DNA of 64,000 nt, from assembly GCA_005862285.1 (NCBI GenBank), contig SZXW01000004.1, positions 34,058-98,057 on the forward strand. Direction: 5' to 3'. The DNA is from Chlorobium sp. GTDB taxonomy: Bacteria; Bacteroidota; Chlorobiia; Chlorobiales; Chlorobiaceae. The notes beneath the pieces are model-generated. The model was not told the DNA's origin. It saw only the letters and a list, made by a program, of their open reading frames with translations, and made no database searches. A program made the translations under genes and the position numbers. Within the stretch, counting starts at the first letter, position 1; every line of letters starts with the position of its first letter. Shown piece after piece: positions 1-9,451 of the stretch.

Positions 1-733
1 AGATAAGCGCCCAGAAGGAAACGATGGAAAGCCTGTGGCTGTATATCGGCAGTCCGGTGGATTTGGGCAGAAAATAGTAGAACATGGCGAGCACCGGTAC
101 GGTGAAGATGAATCCGACGATGTTGTGGGCGTACCACCACTCTACATTCGCATCGTTCGTCCCTGAATAGACGGTGTAGGACTTGAAGAGCGTTACGGGA
201 ATTTCGAGATTGTTGACGATATAGAGCACCGCTACGGTGACGGTCATGGCGACGATATACCAGAGAGAGATGTACATCTGCTTTTCCTTGCGCTTGATGA
301 GCGTGCCGAAGACGTTCACGGCAAACATCACCCAGATGATCACCACCCCGATATCGAGCGGCCATTCAAGTTCCGCGTACTCCTTTGAAGTGTTCATTCC
401 GGCAAAAAGGGTTACAGCGGCAAGTGCGATTGCGGCATTGAACAGGTAAAGGTGGGCTAATGCAAGGCGCGGGAAGGCGATAGGCGTTCTGGTGAGGCGC
501 TGCAGCATGTAATAGGCGGTCGCGAAGACACCTGCCAGACCGAAACCGAGACCGAGACCGTTGGTATGAACCACCCGGAGGCGGCCGAAACTGAGCCAGG
601 GGGTGAGGTTAAGAGCAGGATCGAACATTTCGAATGCTATCCAGAGACCAACAACCAGTCCGATGACCAGCCAGAAGATCGCCGAGTAGGTAAACCCGCG
701 AACTACCCTGTAGTCGTACCCAGCTTCGCTCAT
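1..733 (-). CDS. ccoN: cbb3-type cytochrome c oxidase subunit I, N-terminal part (cut by window edge)
   Basis: Reading the minus strand from the ATG at 733 gives MSEAGYDYRVVRGFTYSAIF and then several hydrophobic segments, including RVVHTNGLGLGFGLAGVFAT and later EWWYAHNIVGF. This is the N-terminal part of CcoN, the haem-copper catalytic subunit of the high-affinity cbb3 oxidase in the inner membrane. The HTN and YAHN segments fit the subunit I pattern. Start 733 is preferred over an in-frame ATG at 745 because AGGAA sits just upstream of it. The reading frame stays open to base 1, so the C-terminal half lies outside the window. Finding a terminal oxidase in a probable strict anaerobe suggests oxygen scavenging; that is inference. 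Confidence 0.88.
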   Translation of the reverse strand, partial: MSEAGYDYRVVRGFTYSAIFWLVIGLVVGLWIAFEMFDPALNLTPWLSFGRLRVVHTNGLGLGFGLAGVFATAYYMLQRLTRTPIAFPRLALAHLYLFNAAIALAAVTLFAGMNTSKEYAELEWPLDIGVVIIWVMFAVNVFGTLIKRKEKQMYISLWYIVAMTVTVAVLYIVNNLEIPVTLFKSYTVYSGTNDANVEWWYAHNIVGFIFTVPVLAMFYYFLPKSTGLPIYSHRLSIVSFWALI

Positions 734-849
734 GCTTTCCTCCATGTCTTGATGATGGATTGAGAGAAAAAGAACACGATTGTCCAAGATGCATCTTTCT
801 GATGTCTGAACTGAAATTTAAGAACAATTTAATTTTCGCCGAAGCAAAA

Positions 850-886
850 AATGAAAAACCGGACTTTCCATGCCCGGTTTTTCATT
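850..886. terminator. Intrinsic terminator between ccoN and mtnA
   Basis: The inverted repeat AATGAAAAACCGG / CCGGTTTTTCATT with a short loop lies 27 bases beyond the mtnA stop. The A-rich and T-rich arms let it work in either direction; it most likely ends the minus-strand mtnA transcript. Confidence 0.7.
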
Positions 887-912
887 GCGTAATAATGTTT
901 CTTTTCGCAGGA

Positions 913-1977
913 TCAATCCTGAAAGAGCTGCTTCAATCCGTTCACGTAGTCTCCCACGACAGCTTCTTTTTCAGTGATGATGCCGCGAATGAGAGTACCG
1001 GGCGTCACGTCGAATGCGTAGTTCACCACCGGGGTGGTCGGCGTGGCCACCTGGGTGCCGAAGATCTGGCGCAGTTCGTCGGCGTTACGCTCTTCGATGG
1101 GGATCTGCGATCCTTCGGACATCGTGATATCGATGGTCGATACCGGAGCGGCAATATAGAAAGGAATGCCGTGGTAACGTGCGCTGATCGCGTGTGCGTA
1201 AGTTCCGATTTTGTTGGCCGTGTCGCCATTGGCCGTTATGCGGTCGGCACCTGTTACTGCGAAGTCGATCATGCCGCGCTGCATGAGGATAGCCGATGAA
1301 GAGTCGGAGATAGAGGCGAACGGAATGCCGTCATGCTCCAGTTCCCAGGCGGTCAGGCGAAGGCCCTGCAGGAGCGGACGGCTTTCCGAGGTGATCACCC
1401 GCTCGATCAGGCCCTCCTTCCAGGCCAGGCGGATCACACCGAGCGCAGTGCCGATACCGCAGCAGGCCAGCGTTCCGGTGTTGCAGTGGGTCAGGACGTT
1501 GAGCTTGCGGGTTTTCAGCACGTCGGCGAAATCCTGCTTGATGAGCTCTACGCCGTGGCGGGCGATACGATCGCAGTTATCGACCTCGTCATTGTAAATT
1601 TTATTTGCCTCGTCGGTCATCTTCGAAAAGAGCGTTTCGAGGGAATCGGTCTCGTAGTTGGCCTCATAAACCGCAGTCATCTTTTTTGTGGCGAAGAATA
1701 GGTTTACGGCCGTCGGGCGTGAGGCGTTGACTTCGGCGATCAGGTTTTTGAAATATACCGGGAAACCCTCCTTGTCGCCCTTGTATTCCCTGATGCCGAG
1801 CACGACGGTATAGCCTGCCGAGGCGCCGATAAGCGGAGCGCCCCTGACGGCGAGCGTTTTTATGGCCTCTATGGCCTGCAGGTAGTCTCTCGTCGATATG
1901 TATTCCTCCCTGATCGGCAGAAAACGCTGGTCAAGGTAGGTAAAGGTGTTGTCGGTGAACGAAATTGCGTCAATCAT
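913..1977 (-). CDS. mtnA: S-methyl-5-thioribose-1-phosphate isomerase
   Basis: The 354-residue protein matches the MtnA / eIF2B-alpha-like family in length and motifs: RGAPLIGASAGY near residue 45, NVLTHCNTGTLAC near 160 with the catalytic cysteine, and GADRITANGDTANKIGTY near 244 with the catalytic aspartate. It converts methylthioribose-1-phosphate to methylthioribulose-1-phosphate in methionine salvage from methylthioadenosine, a by-product of polyamine synthesis. Other salvage genes are not next to it. The gene appears monocistronic, with a terminator just downstream. Confidence 0.95.
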   Translation of the reverse strand: MIDAISFTDNTFTYLDQRFLPIREEYISTRDYLQAIEAIKTLAVRGAPLIGASAGYTVVLGIREYKGDKEGFPVYFKNLIAEVNASRPTAVNLFFATKKMTAVYEANYETDSLETLFSKMTDEANKIYNDEVDNCDRIARHGVELIKQDFADVLKTRKLNVLTHCNTGTLACCGIGTALGVIRLAWKEGLIERVITSESRPLLQGLRLTAWELEHDGIPFASISDSSSAILMQRGMIDFAVTGADRITANGDTANKIGTYAHAISARYHGIPFYIAAPVSTIDITMSEGSQIPIEERNADELRQIFGTQVATPTTPVVNYAFDVTPGTLIRGIITEKEAVVGDYVNGLKQLFQD

Positions 1978-2879
1978 GTTATGTACTGATTTTATTTGGG
2001 TTAAATGGCTTTCGTGTTACAGGTGAGTTACAAAACCCATAAAAACAGCTTTTGTAACAAGTGGATTGTGCGGCATAAAATAATCAAATCTTCACTTTTG
2101 ACGGCAATAAAAAAAGCCGGGAACGTACCCATTATTTCAAGCATGTCTTTATGCAATCGAGTATTCCCAGTCATCGCCCACGCTTGCATTGCCTCCATTT
2201 CATAGCTGTCATTCCGAAAAAGCAGTCCAGGGCTTGAGGTCGCTTCTGCATAGGCTTCAGTTCCATGATGCTCGACTGACCGGCAAACCGGCACAGTCCG
2301 GCACTTGATGAAACCCGTTAAGTTAATCATACCCTGAGTACCGGATGGAATCCAGCCATCCAGCCATTTATGCCACCTTGAAGGATAGTCTATCGTAAGT
2401 CGTACTTCTTCATTTACGGCAACCTGAAAGTTCCGCTGCTTAACACTCAGAAGCGGCAATGGTTGATTGTCATTGGTTCATCCTTTTTTTCCTTGGCCAA
2501 ATTCGATGGCTTGCATGTCAAGTTTCAGAAAGAATAAATAACCCTATATTGTCTTTGCCTTTCAATCGCTGTGCCGTTGTACTCTTTACCCCGAAACGGT
2601 TGTAAATTTTCTCCGTAGTAGTCAGAATACCCTGATTTGCCATAACAGCATCCGAATGTTACTGATTTTCTGAGATTCTATACAGAGAGGTTCTGTTTGA
2701 TCGGTGCAAATTCATTTGTGCTCTTATGAGTGTTGCACTGTAAAGCGTGATGTCTGCCATTATTGAGCTGACAGTTGGCACGAAAAAAGTCTTGAGTAAG
2801 GTGGAGGCTTTCATTGTTCTTTTTAATAAATTTAATCCGGTTCATAGCTCAGTAAAATCATCAGGAAGGAGGTGCAACA
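1978..2879. other. Intergenic region without a convincing gene
   Basis: About 900 bases separate the start of mtnA from pdaD. A minus-strand ORF of 143 codons (2028-2459) has no recognisable motif, and its composition looks non-coding. The stretch before 2880 should hold the promoter for pdaD; no clear operator or riboswitch is visible. Confidence 0.5.
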
Positions 2880-3425
2880 TTGTCATTTATTCCATCAAAA
2901 ATCTTTTTCACCAAAGGGGTTGGACGGCACAAGGAATATCTTTCCTCGTTCGAGCTTGCGTTGAGGGATGCTAAAATTGAGGGGTGTAATCTGGTTACCG
3001 TTTCCAGTATTTTTCCGCCTCATTGTGAGCGAATCAGCGTTGAAGAGGGGGTAAAACTTCTCTGTCCCGGACAGATTACTTTTGCGGTCATGGCTCGCAA
3101 TTCTACCAATGAATATAATCGTCTCATTGCGGCCTCGGTTGGTGTTGCCATCCCGTCGGATAAGACACAGTATGGTTATCTTTCAGAACATCAGCCTTGC
3201 GGGGAATCTGCCGAACAGTCAGGTGAGTATGCAGAGGATCTGGCGGCAACGATGCTGGCGACAACTCTTGGTATTGAGTTTGATCCAAACAAGGACTGGG
3301 ATGAACGGGAAGGTATTTACAAGATGAGTCACAAGATTATCAATTCCTACAATATCACTCAGACTGCCGAGGGTGAAAACGGACTCTGGACAACAGTAAT
3401 TTCGTGCGCTATTCTTTTACCTTGA
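2880..3425 (+). CDS. pdaD: Pyruvoyl-dependent arginine decarboxylase
   Basis: The 181-residue protein matches the PvlArgDC family that decarboxylates arginine to agmatine. The proenzyme cleaves itself between two serines to make the pyruvoyl group; the site is visible as [10 protein letters not shown], Ser42-Ser43. The signatures [19 protein letters not shown] near the N-terminus and [18 protein letters not shown] in the middle also fit. The start is TTG at 2880, chosen because GGAAGGAGG sits 7-15 bases upstream and the family begins at this point. Agmatine made here could feed putrescine and then homospermidine, for which the synthase lies 5 kb away on the other strand. Confidence 0.93.
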   Translation: MSFIPSKIFFTKGVGRHKEYLSSFELALRDAKIEGCNLVTVSSIFPPHCERISVEEGVKLLCPGQITFAVMARNSTNEYNRLIAASVGVAIPSDKTQYGYLSEHQPCGESAEQSGEYAEDLAATMLATTLGIEFDPNKDWDEREGIYKMSHKIINSYNITQTAEGENGLWTTVISCAILLP

Positions 3426-3466
3426 TGTGAATGATAATTTTAATGCAATGAAACTCCTTTATTCTT

Positions 3467-4135
3467 ATGCCAGATAGACCGGTTCATGTGCACATTCAAG
3501 AGCTTTCGCAGGTTCTTGTTGACATTTCTACCCGTGTTGTCGGGAATTTGTTTGAGGTATTACGTGCGGTTAAATATCAAGATGAAGAGAGTTTGCCGCG
3601 TATCAAGCTTGTGGAAAATGAGCTGGATAAGGAGGAGATTGACCTTGAGGAAAAATGTATTCAGTTTATAGCTCTACAGCATCCGGTTGCAAAAGACCTG
3701 CGCACTATTTTCGCTATCATGATGATTAGTGATGAACTTGAGCGTATTGGGGAGATTTCGCTTCATATTATGGAAGCAATGATTTCCATAAGTCAAGATC
3801 TGCTTGAGTTGTTGGAGTTTAAATCGATGATTATGCTGGCTGGGGAGATGGTTACAAAGTCGATTGATGCTTTTGTTTTGCAGGATCGTGATATTGCAGA
3901 CCAGGTTTGTGCTCATGATGATGAGGTTGATACTATTCATCGTGCGGCATTTAAAAAAGTGACTGCTTTAATGAAAATAGCGGATGCTGATGTTGTCGGA
4001 CTTACCAATGCGTTAGGCGTTTCGAGGAATATCGAGCGTATGGCTGACCATGCCGAAAGGATTGCGCAGGAGGTTATTTATCTTGTGACCGGTGAACTTG
4101 TCCAGCACAAGGATCCCCATGATGATCTACTCTAA
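3467..4135 (+). CDS. phoU: PhoU-type phosphate signalling regulator
   Basis: The 222-residue all-helical protein has the two-repeat PhoU architecture. ALQHPVAKDLRTIFAIMMISDELERIGE in the first repeat and LGVSRNIERMADHAERIAQEVIYLVTGE in the second carry the family's acidic metal-binding patches. PhoU couples the Pst transporter to the PhoR kinase and damps phosphate uptake. No pst or phoBR genes are adjacent; the gene sits alone 41 bases after pdaD, so it may be co-transcribed with it. Confidence 0.93.
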   Translation: MPDRPVHVHIQELSQVLVDISTRVVGNLFEVLRAVKYQDEESLPRIKLVENELDKEEIDLEEKCIQFIALQHPVAKDLRTIFAIMMISDELERIGEISLHIMEAMISISQDLLELLEFKSMIMLAGEMVTKSIDAFVLQDRDIADQVCAHDDEVDTIHRAAFKKVTALMKIADADVVGLTNALGVSRNIERMADHAERIAQEVIYLVTGELVQHKDPHDDLL

Positions 4136-4231
4136 ATAAAGAAGCAAGGAACAATGACCGTTAGGAGTAACTGAATTTATATAGTTATTATTCAATGTTA
4201 GATAAAAAATAAATTATCTGAGGAGGTAATA

Positions 4232-5233
4232 ATGACTAACCCAGTAAAGGCAGTAACCTTTGCCGAAGTTATGGTTGGTGTTGATGGAAAGACTGACATT
4301 GATTGTTCCAATAAGGGATTAACATCGCTTGAGGGTTGTCCGGAGAAAGTGAAAGGAAATTTCAATTGCTCAGGGAACAAACTCACAACCCTTGAAGGGG
4401 CACCTAAAAATATTAAAGGGGATTTCAATTGTTCGGGCAATCTTCTGACAACCCTTGAAGGAGGTCCTGAGGAAGTTAAAGGTGACTATGATTGTTCAAA
4501 CAATGAACTGAAAACTTTGGACCATTGTCCGGTTTTTGTGATGGGTGATTTTTCTTGCGCTGGAAACCAGCTGAAAACCCTTCAAGGAGAGATCTCTTCA
4601 AGTAAGGGTACCAAGCCCGAAAGGTGTCTGGAGATAGTCGATGGAGATTTCAATTGTTCAGGAAACGTGCTGACAACACTTGAGGGGTCTCCAAAAATAG
4701 TAGGAGGGGATTATGATTGCTCAAACAATCAATTAACTTCTCTCGAAAATTGCGCTGTTGTTGTTGCCGGAGATTTTTCCTGCAATAGAAACCAAATTAT
4801 TTCACTCGATGGCGCTCCTCGAAAAGTTGCGGGTAACTTCGATTGTTCAAATAACAAACTTAGCACTCTCAAGGGATCTCCTAAAAAGGTTGACGGGGAT
4901 TATAATTGTTCGGGTAACGAGTTGACCTCGCTCAAAGGTGCTCCTGAAGAAGTCAAGGCATTTGATTGTTCAAATAATCATCTGACTTCTCTCAAAAGGG
5001 CTCCTGAAAAAGTAAAGGGAAATTTTGATTGTTCATTAAACCAGATGACGTCTCTTAAGGGAATCCCTGAAAAAATAAAAGGAGATTTTAATTGCTCCGG
5101 AAATCATCTGACAACCCTTGAGTGCGGGCTGAAGAAAGTTGGAGGAGATTTTATCTGTGCAAATAATGACGTGCTTCTTACGGAAGAACAAGTTCGATCG
5201 GCTTACGAAATCAAAGGAACCTTTAAATCATAA
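4232..5233 (+). CDS. Leucine-rich-repeat-like protein built of 21-residue repeats
   Basis: The 333-residue protein is almost entirely a tandem array of about 13 units of 21 residues with consensus GDFNCSGNxLTTLEGxPxxV. Cys-Ser/Ala-Asn positions and the Leu-Thr-x-Leu core recur in each unit. One unit carries an insertion of about a dozen residues (near residues 125-137). This pattern resembles short LRR solenoids seen in bacteroidetes and phage proteins. There is no signal peptide or membrane segment, so it is probably cytoplasmic. GAGGAGG lies just upstream of the ATG at 4232. Function unknown; a protein-binding scaffold is the usual guess for such solenoids. Confidence 0.8.
   Translation: MTNPVKAVTFAEVMVGVDGKTDIDCSNKGLTSLEGCPEKVKGNFNCSGNKLTTLEGAPKNIKGDFNCSGNLLTTLEGGPEEVKGDYDCSNNELKTLDHCPVFVMGDFSCAGNQLKTLQGEISSSKGTKPERCLEIVDGDFNCSGNVLTTLEGSPKIVGGDYDCSNNQLTSLENCAVVVAGDFSCNRNQIISLDGAPRKVAGNFDCSNNKLSTLKGSPKKVDGDYNCSGNELTSLKGAPEEVKAFDCSNNHLTSLKRAPEKVKGNFDCSLNQMTSLKGIPEKIKGDFNCSGNHLTTLECGLKKVGGDFICANNDVLLTEEQVRSAYEIKGTFKS
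4291..5170 (+). repeat. Tandem 63-bp coding repeats
   Basis: The DNA underlying the LRR-like protein is a degenerate tandem array with a period of 63 bases. Elements such as GATTGTTC and CTGACAACCCTTGA recur. Units have diverged in third positions, so the array is old rather than newly amplified. Confidence 0.75.
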
Positions 5234-5343
5234 CACTTCTATTATCTTCACCTGTATAACTCATCTTGCTTTTTCTCCTCTTTAAGCAGAGTTTTATAGG
5301 TGAAGGTTTAATGACAATTCATAGCTGACTCAATGATAATGAT

Positions 5344-5799
5344 TCATGATGCAACGGGAAGTTCAACATTCTCGTTTAGCCATGATTTTATTTTTTGCTT
5401 CAGGTCGTCCCGCACCTCCCGAAAAAAAGCAAGTTGCTCTTCTGTTGAACCACACATCTCCCTTGGGTCGGTTACCGGCCAATAATAACGTTTTTGAAAA
5501 GGTGTTCCGGGCCAGACCCTCGGACAGGTCGCTTGTGCCTTGTCGCATAAAATCATCAGGTCATGAATCATTGTTTTACCGAGGTAGGTATCAACCGCTT
5601 TTGGTTTCTGTGTGCTGATATCAATTCCAATTTCACTCATAACCTTAATAGCAAATGGGTTGACTTCATTTTCAGGCTCAAGTCCTGCACTCATTGACTC
5701 GAAACGGTCACCTGCCATATGACGAAGTAATCCTTCGGCCATCTGGCTCCGGACCGAGTTGTCATTACAGAGGAAGAGTACATTTTGTTTTTTATGCAT
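5344..5799 (-). CDS. arsC: Thioredoxin-coupled arsenate reductase (LMW phosphatase fold)
   Basis: From the ATG at 5799 (GGGAGG four bases upstream; an upstream in-frame TTG at 5811 is disfavoured) the 151-residue protein has the P-loop CNDNSVRS (Cys11, Arg17), the VTDPRE acid loop, and two further cysteines, Cys85 and Cys92, spaced as the C-terminal redox pair of thioredoxin-linked ArsC enzymes. It reduces arsenate to arsenite in the cytoplasm. No arsenite exporter or ArsR gene is next to it. A protein tyrosine phosphatase role is possible but less likely because the redox cysteine pair is conserved. Confidence 0.88.
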   Translation of the reverse strand: MHKKQNVLFLCNDNSVRSQMAEGLLRHMAGDRFESMSAGLEPENEVNPFAIKVMSEIGIDISTQKPKAVDTYLGKTMIHDLMILCDKAQATCPRVWPGTPFQKRYYWPVTDPREMCGSTEEQLAFFREVRDDLKQKIKSWLNENVELPVAS

Positions 5800-6052
5800 G
5801 ATGCCTCCCAAAAAATGTTTTAACTATCGAATATTAATATCTTAGAACATTTTAAAGCCCTTGTTGGTTCAATCTGATCACAGCGGAGACCACTTGCTTT
5901 ATCAACGGGGGTTGGAGAATTGTGGCAGAAATTCAAGGCAGAGCAATAACGGTGTATTTGAAGCTTAATTGCATTATTTCGCAATCCAAAGGCTTCCATC
6001 CTGGATTTCTCAGGCGGGTCTGATAATATCTGCCCCGCCTGAAGGACAAAAG

Positions 6053-7192
6053 CTACTTATTTATATGCAAAACCTTTGCGGGTGGAAAACCATTAAAGTG
6101 AGTCGATGACGCATGACTGTATGCTCCAATATTATCACTGTAGAGTAAATCCCCTATCGAAAGGTCCTGGGGTAATAGATTAGCTAAAGTGATCGTGTCC
6201 AGAGCATCACAGGTAGGGCCATAAACCGCGCAAATTTTCTCATTGCCTTCTTTGAAGGATTTTAAAGGATATTGGCAATGATCAAATATAATCCCTGAAA
6301 ATGTATGATAAACCCCGTCATTCACGTAATAACATTTTTTCCCGTCACGATAAGCTGTACCAATGATCTCAACCACGACCCAGGCGGCAGTTGCCACTAA
6401 AAATCTTCCGGGTTCGGCTATGATTTCAATGTCGGGCGGAAATAGTCTGTCAAATTCGGAATTGAGCATTTTTGCAAGCTCGGCAAAAGGTTTAACATTT
6501 TTGTCATAAGGAGCGGGAAAACCGCCGCCAATATCAAGAATTTTTACCTCACTATGCCCTCTGTTCCACGATTCTTTGAAAATATTGGCAGCCAGATTGA
6601 GAGCTTGAATATAATTTTGGAAATTTGTGCATTGACTGCCGACATGGAAACTTAAACCTTCAACCACCAGTCCGCTCTTAAAAGCTTTTTCTATAAGATC
6701 AACAGCTTCTCCGGGATCTGCACCGAATTTGGACGAAAGCTCAACCATAGCCCCGGTATTAGGAACTTTTATTCGTAAAATAAGACCGGCGTTCGGTGCA
6801 TAGGTTGCTATTTTCGATATTTCATCTTCATTGTCAAAGGTGACCAGCGGTTTATAATGGTCCAGTTCCTTTAAGGTAGGTATTGGCTTTATCGGATTCG
6901 CATAGATGATCTTATCCCAGATAAAATCCTGACGCTGTTCGGGTGTCAGGGATTTAATATTTTCATAAACATTAAGAAACTCAGGCATTGAGGCCACATC
7001 AAAGCTTGCTCCTGCGTCATAGAACGTTTTAATTATTTCAGGAGCTGAGTTTGCTTTGACAGCATAATAGGCCTGAACCCTTGGAAGATGCAGCTTGAAA
7101 TCCCGGTAATTGGCACGCAAAACGTTGTGGTCGACAACAAACAAAGGTGTGCCATGCTCCAAAGCCAATTGTTTTAAATATTGCGCTGCCAT
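6053..7192 (-). CDS. Group IV PLP decarboxylase, probable ornithine decarboxylase
   Basis: From the ATG at 7192 the protein has about 379 residues. It shows the fold-III decarboxylase motifs: YYAVKAN with the PLP lysine, LSFHVGSQC, DIGGGFP, EPGRFLVA and the GPTCDALD active-site cysteine loop. These fit ornithine (or lysine/ornithine) decarboxylase of the eukaryote-like bacterial branch. Carboxynorspermidine and diaminopimelate decarboxylases are related alternatives, but the CDALD loop favours ODC. It lies 16 bases after the homospermidine synthase gene, so the pair probably makes putrescine and couples it to homospermidine. Confidence 0.85.
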   Translation of the reverse strand: MAAQYLKQLALEHGTPLFVVDHNVLRANYRDFKLHLPRVQAYYAVKANSAPEIIKTFYDAGASFDVASMPEFLNVYENIKSLTPEQRQDFIWDKIIYANPIKPIPTLKELDHYKPLVTFDNEDEISKIATYAPNAGLILRIKVPNTGAMVELSSKFGADPGEAVDLIEKAFKSGLVVEGLSFHVGSQCTNFQNYIQALNLAANIFKESWNRGHSEVKILDIGGGFPAPYDKNVKPFAELAKMLNSEFDRLFPPDIEIIAEPGRFLVATAAWVVVEIIGTAYRDGKKCYYVNDGVYHTFSGIIFDHCQYPLKSFKEGNEKICAVYGPTCDALDTITLANLLPQDLSIGDLLYSDNIGAYSHASSTHFNGFPPAKVLHINK

Positions 7193-7208
7193 TAGGGGGT
7201 ATCCTTTA

Positions 7209-8726
7209 TTAATTGTTTTCGGTAATAAGGAAGTTCTTGAACTGCCAGGGATCAGTTTCATCAATATCCGGAGTGTTAAACCCGGCAAAGTAGTTGGAAT
7301 GAGTTGTTAACGGTGTCCAGCCGGAAGCTTTTGATATGAAGTTGCCAAGATAGGGTTTGGCAATTCCGAGAATATATTCATGATCGATATTATCCGGTAC
7401 AACAACACCCCTGTCAGGATTTTCTATCATCCACATACAGGCAGCGACCACTGATATTGCCACCTGCATAGTGGTGGCGTTCTGATGAGGTACAAGTGCT
7501 CTGGATTGCTCTATGCTCAGGTCAGAGCCTGTCCACCAGGAATTAAAACAATGACCCATCAGTAAAGCACCAAGAATATCCGAACCCTGGGTGATCTCAT
7601 CATTCATAATCCTGAAAGCGGGCTGAATGTTGTAATCATAGCCACGCAGTTCCTGAAGGGAAATAATGGCGGCATCGCTCGGACAATAGGCGTAATGTAC
7701 TGTCGGACGGTACACGGCTTGCCCATCTTTATATACTGACAGATAGTCGGAAATTGTAAAAGCTTCGCCATGTCTGACTACCATACCATTTATATTATAA
7801 TCAGGTACCCAGGAGCGCACCCAGGTATTGATACCCATTCTGGCAAGGCAAATCTGGTTTTGCGGTCCTTCCTGATGGGTATAGGCAAGTTTTGGAAGTT
7901 CTTTTTCATGCGTTCCCCAACCCATTTCAGCAGTGGTCATGCCTTCTTCTCTGAATCCTTCGACACTCCAGGTATTTACAAACTCGTCAACCTGTTTTGG
8001 AACATCAGAGATTTGGGTGTCCCTTTCAGAGCAGTGAATCACTTTCACGCCAAGCTCCATAGCCAGTTCATTGAAAATCCTTTTTTGAGATAACTCGTTG
8101 ATAATTTCGGCTTGAGCTTTGCTTACCTTGTTCTCGGCAATTACTTCATTGGCAATATCAAGCAACCCTTGTTTGGTAAAATGCGATATCAATCCAGGAT
8201 TGGCACCATGCTCCAGTACAGCGGTTACACCTTTATCTTGCCATTGTGAAGTCATGCGGCGGATGTTCATATGCCGCCAATAAAGTGTTCTTTTCGTGGG
8301 ATGCTGGTTGACAGCCCCTTCATATGGGTCCCACACTTCTACTGAGGTGTTGATATAGAGGACACCATGATCATGACACCATTGGAGAATCTCGCAACAA
8401 TCGATATTCCAGGCCAAATCTATGATCAAGTCGCCCTCCGAAACATGAGCAGCGAGGGTTTGCGTTAGATTATCCGGTGTGATTTTATGATTAACAAATG
8501 TAACGCCCAATGTGGTCCACGGAGATACTTTTTCGCGAATATCCTCGAAATCCATAATAGTGACATGAGTATAATCGACGTTGATGTGTTTGAAAAGAAT
8601 AGGAACTGTACATTGAGAGACAGATCCGAATCCAATAATGAGTATTTTATTGTCAAAATTAATCACGTTTTTTTTACTTTTTTTGTTTTTTGTAATCTTA
8701 CAATTCAAGTCTTTAACAGCCTTCAA
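7209..8726 (-). CDS. hss: Homospermidine synthase
   Basis: The protein (up to 505 residues) begins its core with a Rossmann motif, KILIIGFGSVSQCTVPIL, followed by DLAWNIDCCEILQWC, VLEHGANPGLISHF and YLGNFISKASGWTPL. It matches bacterial homospermidine synthase, which joins two putrescine units with NAD+ to make sym-homospermidine. The longest start is a TTG at 8726; TTG at 8708 or GTG at 8666 would fit the usual family length better, and none has a strong ribosome site, so the N-terminus is uncertain. The decarboxylase gene follows directly. Confidence 0.9.
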   Translation of the reverse strand: MKAVKDLNCKITKNKKSKKNVINFDNKILIIGFGSVSQCTVPILFKHINVDYTHVTIMDFEDIREKVSPWTTLGVTFVNHKITPDNLTQTLAAHVSEGDLIIDLAWNIDCCEILQWCHDHGVLYINTSVEVWDPYEGAVNQHPTKRTLYWRHMNIRRMTSQWQDKGVTAVLEHGANPGLISHFTKQGLLDIANEVIAENKVSKAQAEIINELSQKRIFNELAMELGVKVIHCSERDTQISDVPKQVDEFVNTWSVEGFREEGMTTAEMGWGTHEKELPKLAYTHQEGPQNQICLARMGINTWVRSWVPDYNINGMVVRHGEAFTISDYLSVYKDGQAVYRPTVHYAYCPSDAAIISLQELRGYDYNIQPAFRIMNDEITQGSDILGALLMGHCFNSWWTGSDLSIEQSRALVPHQNATTMQVAISVVAACMWMIENPDRGVVVPDNIDHEYILGIAKPYLGNFISKASGWTPLTTHSNYFAGFNTPDIDETDPWQFKNFLITENN

Positions 8727-9451
8727 TAATTCGACAAAATACTCTCTAAAAATTCAGAAGCAAAATAAAGCATTATCAATCTTTCACTAACTGAATAAGC
8801 TTTTCTTAGGGACAGCCTGGATGGCAGCCCTGCAGATTATGCCATATGATCTGAGCTTCGAACACTTTTTTACATTGCTTCTTGCAGACAGAATGAAGAG
8901 CGTTTACTGTACGTAGTTTTCCTGACAACCTGTTCGTTCTTGCCGGATTAAACAGGAGCTTTTCTCTCATGCTTGTCTCTGAAAGACATCCTGAAGAGTT
9001 TATCATGACGGTGATCGATGGTGCACCTTCGCATCGAGCAGAGCATTTACAGGTTCCGCTTTTCATCCGAACAGTACTGAATGACCTTTTCAGTCTGACG
9101 AACCTTTTCTTGTGAGGCTGCAAGGGCATTTCGTTATTCCTTGCGGATTTTTGGATTGACCTGTAATCAGTTTTTTTAACGAAAAATTTGCAAAATCTTT
9201 GTGGTAGGTATCAACGTAACATACAGCCTCGCCGGTAGCTAATTTTCCTGGTATTTACGCCCGTAGCTTTACCTGTTTGATACATTCCCTTTGCTTGGAG
9301 CACAAAAAAGTTACACAAAAGAAATAGGACGTATTTAAGAAAAGCTGTAATGTGTTGTCTATAGTGATTAATAGACGCCATAAGCAAGAAAAGGAATCTG
9401 ATGAATATCCTATACTATTTTATGGCGTCAATCATGATCTGTTTCAGGAAA
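8727..9451. other. Intergenic region without a convincing gene
   Basis: About 725 bases lie between the hss start and the PNP stop. A 107-codon minus-strand ORF (8806-9129) is Cys/Arg/Ser-rich and matches no family I recognise. The only structure noticed is an inverted repeat at 9374-9429, listed separately. Confidence 0.45.
9374..9429. repeat. Inverted repeat downstream of PNP gene
   Basis: GACGCCATAA and TTATGGCGTC are perfect inverted arms separated by about 36 bases, 23 bases beyond the PNP stop. It lacks a clear U-run, so it may be a weak terminator or an end of a small lost element. Confidence 0.4.

Noticed and set aside
2028..2459. Minus-strand ORF of 143 codons
   Set aside because: No family motif, no ribosome site, odd composition; probably chance in a non-coding gap.
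8806..9129. Minus-strand ORF of 107 codons
   Set aside because: Arg/Ser/Cys-rich with no recognisable domain and no good start; treated as non-coding.
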